A stretch of DNA of 64,000 nt, from contig NZ_CAUASN010000001.1 in assembly GCF_958431955.1 (NCBI RefSeq), positions 62,001 through 126,000 on the forward strand, given 5' to 3'. The translations under genes and the position numbers were made by a program. Of this stretch, positions 8,873 to 16,900 are shown piece by piece; positions within the stretch are counted from its first letter, which is position 1; the number at the start of each line of letters is the position of its first letter. This DNA comes from an uncultured Adlercreutzia sp. GTDB lineage: Bacteria; Actinomycetota; Coriobacteriia; Coriobacteriales; Eggerthellaceae. The notes under the pieces are model-generated. The model saw nothing but the letters and a program-made list of their open reading frames with translations. It did no database searches and had not been told where the DNA came from.

Positions 8873-10285
8873 ATGCCATTCACCCCGCAAGACCAGGATG
8901 CCCGCCCGCCGGCAACTGCCACGCCCCGAGCGCAGCTTCCCCAGAACATCGAGGCTGAGCAGTCGGTACTCGCAGCGTGCCTGCTGAATCCGGATGTGAC
9001 GGAGGAGGCGGTCATGCGCATGCGGCCGGAGAACTTCTTCCGCCCCGCGCACCGCGTCATCTTCGAGGCCATCCAGGGCCTTGTCAGCCGCCGCATCCCC
9101 GTCGACCCCATCTCCCTGGCCGACACCCTCAAGGCCCAGGGCCAGCTTGATGCGGTGGGCGGGCGCGCCTACCTGGCCGAGCTCGCCGACAACACGTTCT
9201 CGCTCACCAGCTGGGAGCGCCACGTGGACATCGTGAAGCGCCAGGCCATCCTCCGCGACCTCGTGTATGCCTCGGCTCAGATCAACGCGCTGGCCTACGA
9301 CGCGCCCGACGATGTGAACGAGGTGGTGGAAGAGGCCGAGCGCATGCTCCTCAACGTGACCGAGAAGCGCGTGAGCTCCACCTTCCGCAAGATGGACGAG
9401 CTGGTGGCCGAGGCCTACGAGAGAATCACCTTCCTCGCCAATCAGAAGGACCACATGGTGGGCGTTCCGACGGGCTTCAAGGACGTGGACGATCTGATCC
9501 ACGGCTTCCGCGGGGGCGATCTCGTCATTCTTGCCGCCCGTCCCGGCGTGGGCAAGACCTCCTTCGCCCTCAACCTGGCCACGAACGCCGCCAAGGCCGG
9601 CGTCGCCGTCACCTTTTTCTCGCTGGAGATGGGCGCCGAGCAGCTGGTGGAGCGCATCCTCTGCTCCGAGGCCCGCGTGTCCCTCTCGAAGCTCCGAAGC
9701 GGATTCGTCTCGGAGGGGGATTGGGGGGCCTTGGCCGAGTACTCGGGACAGCTCTCCCAGCTCGACTTCTTCATCGACGACGCCCCGGGTCTGACCATTC
9801 TGGAGGCTCGTGCCAAGGCGCGCCGCGAGCTGCATGGCATCAAGGAGGGGCAGAAGGGGCTCATCGTCGTCGACTACCTGCAGCTCATGCAGCCCAGCCC
9901 GGGCACGAAGAACAAGAGCACCAACGACCAGGTGGGAGAGATCTCCCGTGGCCTGAAGATTCTCGCGAAGGAGATGAACATGCCGGTCATCGCCCTCTCG
10001 CAGCTCTCGCGCGCCGTGGAGCAGCGCGGTAAGGACAAGCGGCCCATGCTGTCCGACCTGCGCGACTCCGGATCCATCGAGCAGGACGCCGATATCGTCA
10101 TGTTCATCGACCGGTCGATGAACGAGATCGAGGCCGAGAGCGAGAGCCGCCCCGACCTGGGCACCGCGAAGCTCATCGTGGCGAAGCACCGCAACGGCGC
10201 CACCCGCGACATCGACCTGGCCTTCAATCCCGAGTTCACGAAGTTCATGGACTTCATCGACGACTCGCGGGTCGCATCATTCTAG
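8873..10285 (+). CDS. dnaB: replicative DNA helicase DnaB
   Basis: Hexameric 5'-3' helicase of the replication fork, 470 residues, the usual length. The N-terminal DnaG-interaction domain (LPQNIEAEQSVLAACLLNPD, about 22-130) is followed by the RecA-like domain. Walker A is ARPGVGKTS, H2 is FSLEMGAEQL, Walker B is LIVVDYLQLM, and later motifs are LSQLSRAVEQR and DSGSIEQDAD. The ATG follows GAGGAGGG (8858-8865), with a TACAAT -10-like hexamer at 8837-8842. No intein is present. The nuclease gene begins three bases after its stop, so the two are probably transcribed together. Confidence 0.96.
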   Translation: MPFTPQDQDARPPATATPRAQLPQNIEAEQSVLAACLLNPDVTEEAVMRMRPENFFRPAHRVIFEAIQGLVSRRIPVDPISLADTLKAQGQLDAVGGRAYLAELADNTFSLTSWERHVDIVKRQAILRDLVYASAQINALAYDAPDDVNEVVEEAERMLLNVTEKRVSSTFRKMDELVAEAYERITFLANQKDHMVGVPTGFKDVDDLIHGFRGGDLVILAARPGVGKTSFALNLATNAAKAGVAVTFFSLEMGAEQLVERILCSEARVSLSKLRSGFVSEGDWGALAEYSGQLSQLDFFIDDAPGLTILEARAKARRELHGIKEGQKGLIVVDYLQLMQPSPGTKNKSTNDQVGEISRGLKILAKEMNMPVIALSQLSRAVEQRGKDKRPMLSDLRDSGSIEQDADIVMFIDRSMNEIEAESESRPDLGTAKLIVAKHRNGATRDIDLAFNPEFTKFMDFIDDSRVASF

Positions 10286-10288
10286 CCC

Positions 10289-11566
10289 GTGGCCGAGACG
10301 CTGACATTCATCCACGCCGCCGACCTGCATATCGGCGCGCCCTTCCGGGGCCTGCGGGCGCTTTCCGAGGAGTGGGCGCGCCGCCTGTCCGACGCTATTC
10401 CCGCGGCCTGGGACCGCGTGGTGGACGCGGCGGTCTCGCGGCAGGTCGACTTCGTGGTGGTTGCCGGCGACATATTCGATTCCGTGCGCGCCTCCTACCG
10501 CGACTACCTGCGCTTCTTCGATGGGCTGCAGCGCCTCGACGCGGCGGGCATCCCCTCGTATCTGTGCACGGGCAACCACGATCCGCTGAGCCTGTGGCAG
10601 AAAGATTTCTTCGCGCTGCCGCCCTCGGCCACGATGCTCGCCGCCGACCGTCCCGATTTCGCCCTGTTCGAGAAGGACGGTCGCCCCGCCGCCCTCATCT
10701 GCGGGCGCGGCTATCCCAACAAGGTGTGGTCGCAGGATGAGGACATCTCCGCGGGCATCACCCGCGCCGCCGCCGAGGAGGCCCTCGGCCCGCGGGCCGC
10801 CGAGGCCCCCTTTGCCGTGGGCGTCCTGCACACGGGGCTCATGCTCGACCCGGTGAAGGCCCCCACCGACCCGTCCGCGCTGGCCCGGGCCGGCATGGAC
10901 TATTGGGCGCTCGGCCACATCCACCGGCGCTACGTGCACGACGAGGCCGACCCGCGCATCGTGTTCTCCGGCTGCATCCAGGGCCGCGACGTGCGCGAGA
11001 CGGGATCGCGCGGGGTGTACGCGGTGACCTTGGAGAAGGGAAGGGTTCCGCAGCTGACGTTTCTCCCTACGGCCTCGGTGGTGTGGGAGCGCATCGAGGT
11101 CGACGTGTCCGATTGCCCCAACATCCCCGCGCTCGTGGACAAGGTCATGCGCGAGCAGTTCGCGGCGAACGGCGCCGCCTCCTGCGAGATGATGGTCTCG
11201 CGCATCATCCTCACCGGGTCCTCCGACCTTCACGAGGTGCTGGGTCGCCCCGGCGTGCTCGACGAGGTGCGCGCATCTATCAACGACGCGTACACGGAGT
11301 TCTTCTGCGACGCGCTCGTCGACGCCACCCGCGCGCCGCTCGACGAGGAGGCCCTACGCGCCGAAGGCATGTTCCCCGCGCTGTTCCTCCGCACCGCCGA
11401 CGCCATGACCGCCGACCCGCAGGGGCAGATCGACTACCTCCAAGGAGAGTTCCTCTCGCGGAACATTCCCCTGACGGCGGCCTTATCCGAGAAGAAGGCC
11501 CGGAGGCTTTCCGAGGAGGCGTCGGCGCTCGTGCTCGATCTTCTCGTGCAGGGGGGAGACGAATGA
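10289..11566 (+). CDS. YhaO/SbcD-like DNA repair metallophosphoesterase
   Basis: Calcineurin-like phosphoesterase of 425 residues, related to SbcD, Mre11 and B. subtilis YhaO. Metal-binding motifs appear in order: HAADLHIGAPF (about 9-19), VVVAGDIFDS (about 54), TGNHDPL (about 94), a LHTGL histidine (about 181) and LGHIHRR (about 210). The GTG start sits three bases after the dnaB stop, with no clear ribosome site, suggesting translational coupling. Its stop overlaps the start of the ATPase gene (ATGA, 11563-11566). By analogy with SbcCD and YhaNO, the pair should form a nuclease-ATPase complex acting on DNA ends. The substrate is not known here. Confidence 0.85.
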   Translation: MAETLTFIHAADLHIGAPFRGLRALSEEWARRLSDAIPAAWDRVVDAAVSRQVDFVVVAGDIFDSVRASYRDYLRFFDGLQRLDAAGIPSYLCTGNHDPLSLWQKDFFALPPSATMLAADRPDFALFEKDGRPAALICGRGYPNKVWSQDEDISAGITRAAAEEALGPRAAEAPFAVGVLHTGLMLDPVKAPTDPSALARAGMDYWALGHIHRRYVHDEADPRIVFSGCIQGRDVRETGSRGVYAVTLEKGRVPQLTFLPTASVVWERIEVDVSDCPNIPALVDKVMREQFAANGAASCEMMVSRIILTGSSDLHEVLGRPGVLDEVRASINDAYTEFFCDALVDATRAPLDEEALRAEGMFPALFLRTADAMTADPQGQIDYLQGEFLSRNIPLTAALSEKKARRLSEEASALVLDLLVQGGDE

Positions 11567-13743
11567 GCGACCGTGCTGCGCCCTTCCTCCGCTATTTGCG
11601 CATCGAGCGATTCGGAAACATCCACGATCGCACGGTGGGGCCCTTCGACGAGCATCTGAATATCGTGTTCGGCGGCAACGAGGCCGGGAAGACCACGCTG
11701 GCCGCCTTCGTCGGAGGCGTCCTCTTCGGCTGGGAGGAGGCCCGCGGCAACCGCAACACCTACAAGCCCACCGGCGCCGAGCGCTGCGGGAGCCTGCTCT
11801 TCTCCGACGGCCGTGCCCTCTCTCGGGAGCGCAACGTCGACGGGCTGCAGGGCGATGCGGCCCTCGTGGAGGACATCGACAAAGACACGTTCCGCACCAT
11901 GTTCTCGCTGAACAGCGACGAGCTCCGCAGTTTGCGCAACACTACCGACACCACGGCGAAGCTGCTGACCGCCGGCGCGGGCACCGGCTCCTCGCCGGCC
12001 CATGCCCTCGCCCATGTGAACGAGCGTCTCGCGGCGTTCACTTCACGCGCGGTCGCGGCCGAGCAGTCCATCCCCCGGCTCATCGCCCGCCGCGCCGAGC
12101 TGCGCGACCGGCAGCAGGAGGCCTCCGACGAGGCCGACCGTTGGCGGGCGCAGGACAGGGAGCTGCACGAGTTGGAACCGGAGCGCGCCGCCATGGGCGA
12201 GCGCGTGGAGGAGAGCAACGGGCTTATCGAGGCGCTCTCGTCGGCCCGGGCGACGGTGGAATCGCTCGATGCCGAGCGCGTCACGCTCGATCGGGAGATC
12301 GGACGTTTGCGCGAGGCCCAGCAGGCGGCCGAGCGCGAGCAGGCCGAGCGCTCCGCGACGGTGGGGACTCGCCTCGCCGCTCTGACGGGCAACGAGGACA
12401 GGGCGCTGCGGGACCGCCTCGATGCCCTCGCGGCCCAAGAGGCGCGGCTTTCCCACGCCACTGAGGTGGCGCGGGCCAACTACACCTCGTCGGCGGCCGT
12501 GCACGAGGCGCTCCTCGAGACGGAGAACGAGGTGGACGAGCGTCAGGAAATGCGCTCGAAGCGCCGGCTCCAGGTGGCCTTCTGCGTGGTCATTCCTGCC
12601 GTGCTCTTCCTCCTCGGGGTGCCGCTGTTCATCGAGGGCCGAGACGCGGGCTCCCTCAGCTACATGGCCATCGGCTCCCTTCTCACAGTGTTCGCCTTCC
12701 TCATGGTGGCCGGCGGTTTCGCCCTGCTGTTCCGGCCCGACAAGCAGAACGTCGCTCGCAAGGAGCGCTTCGCGGACGCCCATTGGGTGATGGTGCAGGA
12801 CAAGAAGAAGCTGGAGGCGTGTCAGGCCGAGGAGGAAAAGTTCGCAAAGCGGCTTGCCGACGAGCTGGCATCGCTGGGCCTCGCTCCCGCCGAGACGCTG
12901 CGCCAGGCCCGCGTGCTGCTCGACGAGGCCCGCGATGCCCGGTCGGATATCGCGCTCAGCCAGCAGCGCCAGCATGCGTCGGCCCTGCGCGCGACCCAGG
13001 CCGCCGACCGCCTGCGCGCCATCGCCGAGGATCGGGCCGCCGCCCTCGCGCGCGCCGGGCTGCCCGAGGGGGCGGCGCTGGAAGATATCGATGCCGAGCT
13101 CGACCGACGCCTGCGCCAGCGGGCGGGGCTCTTGGAGGCCTTCGAGTCGATGAACCGCCGTGCCGGAGAGCTGGCGAGCACGTTGGCCCAAGCCGAGGGG
13201 GCGGCGGAGTTCGACCGGCTCAAGATAGAGGTGCAGCAAGTTTCCACGCGGCTCGACGAGGCGCGAACCGATTTCGCCCGGCTGCTGCTGGCCAAGCACA
13301 TGCTCGAGACCGCCGTGGCCTCGTGGGAGTCGAAGCGCCAGCCCGAGGTATATGCCAAGGCGAGCCGCCTGCTCTCCCTCATGACCGAGGGCCGGTGGAC
13401 CCAGGTGGCCCTCACCTCGGAGGGGACGCTCGAGGTCTCCGATGCCTTCATGCGCACCCGCCTGCCCGTGCATCTCTCCCTCGGCACCTGCCAGCAGCTG
13501 TACTTGGCCCTCCGCATCGCGTTGCTGACAAGCGCCGACAACGTCGGCCGCGCCATTCCCATCCTGGCGGACGACATCCTCGTGAACTTCGACGAGCAGC
13601 GCCGCGGCGGCGCGGCCCGGGCCCTGGTGGAGCTCGCCGAGACGCGGCAGGTCGTTCTGTTCACCTGTCACACCGAGGTCGTGCGCGTTCTGAAGAAGGC
13701 GGCGAAGCAGGCCGGCAGCCCCGCCACGATCATCGATCTGTGA
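11563..13743 (+). CDS. YhaN/Rad50-like AAA ATPase with internal membrane segments
   Basis: A 726-residue SMC/Rad50-type ATPase. The ATG at 11563 overlaps the upstream stop and follows GGGGGGAG, so longer forms in this frame are rejected. Walker A is FGGNEAGKTT (about 39-48), a long Ala/Glu/Arg coiled coil spans about 150-330, two hydrophobic helices lie near 340-390, and a second coiled coil follows. An ABC signature (LSLGTCQQLYLALR) and Walker B (ILADDILVNFD) are near the C-terminus. The membrane hairpin interrupting the coil is unusual for Rad50 but is known in YhaN-type proteins. It suggests a membrane-tethered end-processing complex with the preceding nuclease. Confidence 0.85.
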   Translation: MSDRAAPFLRYLRIERFGNIHDRTVGPFDEHLNIVFGGNEAGKTTLAAFVGGVLFGWEEARGNRNTYKPTGAERCGSLLFSDGRALSRERNVDGLQGDAALVEDIDKDTFRTMFSLNSDELRSLRNTTDTTAKLLTAGAGTGSSPAHALAHVNERLAAFTSRAVAAEQSIPRLIARRAELRDRQQEASDEADRWRAQDRELHELEPERAAMGERVEESNGLIEALSSARATVESLDAERVTLDREIGRLREAQQAAEREQAERSATVGTRLAALTGNEDRALRDRLDALAAQEARLSHATEVARANYTSSAAVHEALLETENEVDERQEMRSKRRLQVAFCVVIPAVLFLLGVPLFIEGRDAGSLSYMAIGSLLTVFAFLMVAGGFALLFRPDKQNVARKERFADAHWVMVQDKKKLEACQAEEEKFAKRLADELASLGLAPAETLRQARVLLDEARDARSDIALSQQRQHASALRATQAADRLRAIAEDRAAALARAGLPEGAALEDIDAELDRRLRQRAGLLEAFESMNRRAGELASTLAQAEGAAEFDRLKIEVQQVSTRLDEARTDFARLLLAKHMLETAVASWESKRQPEVYAKASRLLSLMTEGRWTQVALTSEGTLEVSDAFMRTRLPVHLSLGTCQQLYLALRIALLTSADNVGRAIPILADDILVNFDEQRRGGAARALVELAETRQVVLFTCHTEVVRVLKKAAKQAGSPATIIDL

Positions 13744-13811
13744 GGCCGGCATCTCGTTTGCCCTTGCCTTGCCCTATCAAATAGCCGATCAAAAAGGAAA
13801 AAGCGGCCATT

Positions 13812-13854
13812 CGGTTACCAAACCGTTGACGGCGTGGTACAAAAGCGAGATTAT
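13812..13854 (+). promoter_or_regulatory. promoter and palindrome upstream of first adhesin gene
   Basis: TTGACG (13826-13831) and GATTAT (13849-13854) are separated by 17 bases. Directly upstream is an inverted repeat, CGGTT (13812-13816) and AACCG (13821-13825), containing GGTTACC. A stretch resembling this region (TTCGGTT..., GGCGTGGT) also precedes the second adhesin gene. Confidence 0.55.
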
Positions 13855-13904
13855 CACCTGATCGACAAAGACGTATCTGACGTTGAGGCAAAGAGGCGGT
13901 TGAT

Positions 13905-16900
13905 ATGATTCGCACACGTAATGACGCACCATCGACACTCTCCTCGCTCGCCCGCACTGCGCTGGCGGCAGTTCTGGCGGCAGGCTTGATGATTCCCGCC
14001 GCCAGTCTGGCTGCCTATGCGGATGAACCCAACGGGGGGGGGTCTTCCCGAGCCGTTGAGGCCCTGACCCAAGGCGCCGGCGGCATTTTGGAGGGGATGG
14101 ATGCCGTAGCTCTTCAGTCGGAGGAGCCGGAGCCCCAGGCTTCTCCTGCGGCAGCGCCGAATCCTCTCGCTGCGGACACCGTGGTGGGGGGCATGACGAT
14201 TTCCGGCGGCGTGGCGGGTACCGACTATACCGTCAGCGGAACCACCGTGGTGGTAAAGACGGACACTCTTCTTACTTTGAAGGGCACTCTCTCGAACGGA
14301 ACGGTGCGCATCGAGGCGGGGGCAAAGGCCAATATCGTTCTCGATGGCGTTACCATTACGAGCCAGGAACTAGACTCGCCCATCAACCTCATGGCCACGG
14401 GTTCCGAACTGAGGCTCACCATTGCCGACGGCTCGACCAATCTTCTGCAAGCGACCGGAACGGTCACTTCTAAGAAATCCAAAAGCGCTGCAGGTATCCA
14501 CTGCGGAGCCGGTTCCACCCTCTACATCGATGACGGCCGTCCGAACTGGGAAGGCGACCACCATGTGGAAGTATACGCTGGCGTGGTAGCCGAAGATGCG
14601 GTGCTCGATGACGGTACCGAAGTGAAGGCTGGCGATCCGCTGAGCGCCCTTGCCAGCGACAATCCCGGAACGCTTACCGTGAAGGGAGGCTACCACTCTG
14701 CCGCTATCGGTGCCGGTCCCCTCGAGATGGCCGGCCTTATGATCTTCGACGGAGGCAACATCTTCGCCTACGCCTGGGGAGGAAGCGACCAAAACGGAGG
14801 AACCGGAACCGCCATCGGTGTGACCAACGCCGCCTCGAAGGACGATCATCGCTCCGGCGGCGCTGCTATTGGTGGTAGCCATGGCGGCGGCGCGACCGAC
14901 ATGGTTTTCAACGGGGGAAACATTGTGGCGGCTGGCTCGTATCACGGTGCCGGTGTGGGCGCTGGCTGGTCCAACCTCGCCACCAGCCTCAACTATCTCC
15001 CTGCGTCTCAGCAGACAGGCGCATCGAGCATGCAAACGGCATTGGTTTGCGGAAATATCACCATCAACGGCGGTCGCATCGTGTCCCAGGGCTATGCTCA
15101 CGGCAATGCCTTCGGTGGCGCCTGCGGAACGACGGCCAACAACTGCACTATTCGGGTGACGGGCGGCACGCTGCTCCCCTATTCATTTGTCGGGAAAGAT
15201 GCCTCTGGCACCGCGCAGAACAAGAAGGATATTGGCGGTTCCGGAGGCCGCGTGATCATCAGCGGCGGTTCGGTGCGGCTCTCGGGTGCGCAGTCGGCAA
15301 AATTCGAGAGCACCGACAATAAGGCGTATAGCGACGACGAGTTTAAGAATGAGGTCGCGCCCATTACCATCGACCTTTCGGACGACTTGGGTGCCATCGA
15401 CGCCCCCATCGAGTACTGGGAGCTGCAAGTAGACGGCAAGCCCATCGAGTACGGCGCGCCCACAGAACTGGACAAAGGCAATTTGTATCTCTGGCTCTCC
15501 AATGCTGATGCAAAGAAGGATGTGAAGATCATCCTTCACTACAAAGACGCCGACAACAAGGTCGTCGAGGTGGAGCCCCTCGAAACCCAAGGCGGCGGCT
15601 CCACGGCCAAGCGATGGATTCCCTTTGAGATGCAGGAAGAGTACTTCCCCGGCGGCCTGACGAAGCCCTACGACGGCAAGCCCATTGAGAAGTGGTCGTT
15701 GGCCCAGAATCCCGTGAGCATTACCACGAGTACCGAGACGCGCACTCTCAACGATGATACGTACGTCACATTCAAGTACCAGCGTATCGACGACGAGGGC
15801 AACCCGCTCGAGGAGTTCACCACCGGCACCGAGATGCCCACCGACACGGGCCGCATGGCCTTCCGCATGGAGTCTACCCAGTTCGGCAACGATGAGAAGC
15901 TGACGAGCTACTGGGGACATTCGACCGAGGGTATCTGCGAAATCACGCCGGTGCCCGCTATTCTTCATATCAACAGTGTAGAGTGGGGCTATCTCGACGA
16001 GAAAACGGGCGATTGGAAGCAGATTACCCAAGATCAGGTGGATGCTGGCGAGGCCGGGAACCGCTTGAAGCTCTCCTTCTACGTGCGCTCTGCGAATAGC
16101 ACGGCTTTGACATGCGCTGCTCCGACGGGTAGTTTCCAGGTGAAGATCGACGGAGAGAACGTGGGCGAGCCTATCGCAATGACGGAGGAGGTCATAGGGA
16201 AGTCCGCCTACTCCTCCATTGCGTGGGAGGACATCGACGGGCGCCACGCGACTCGGGTGACCTATTATCTCGATCCGACCAACAAGGACGCCCTTCTGAA
16301 GCTGCTCGAAGGGGCCGACGGCGCCGAGCATATGGTGAACATCGAGTACATCGCCGATAAGAACTATATCCAGGGCGTCGAGGAAAACCCCGACAACGCC
16401 CAGGAGGACGAGGCGTTCATCGTGCCTGTGCCGCCGAAGGGCGAGGTTGAGCCCGACGGCCCGGTGAAGATCGAGCCCGACGATCCCATCGACCCCGACC
16501 CGGACAACCCCACGGGGAAGATGACCATCATCCGCAAGACCATCACGGCCAACTACAGCGACTTCCACAAGAAGGATGCTGAGATCGCCGATTTCTTCTC
16601 CATGGCCGTGTCGTCGAACTCCTCGGCGCCCACCACCTACAATGTGTCCAACGGCGCCGTCGCCGACATCGTGTGGGACGACGAAGAGGATGCGCCGTCG
16701 CTCACCGATGACGGCAAGCTGCAGATCCAGGTGAACAGCTGCGGCAGCTCGGTTATCACGCTGGAGCAGAAAGCGAACGCCCTGTATACCGGCATCAAGT
16801 ACATCCTCACGGTGAACGTGCTGCCCGATGCCACGCTCGTGCCCCAGGTGCAGATTCGCATGATCTCGAACAACCTCACGCACCCCGGACAGCCCGCCCG

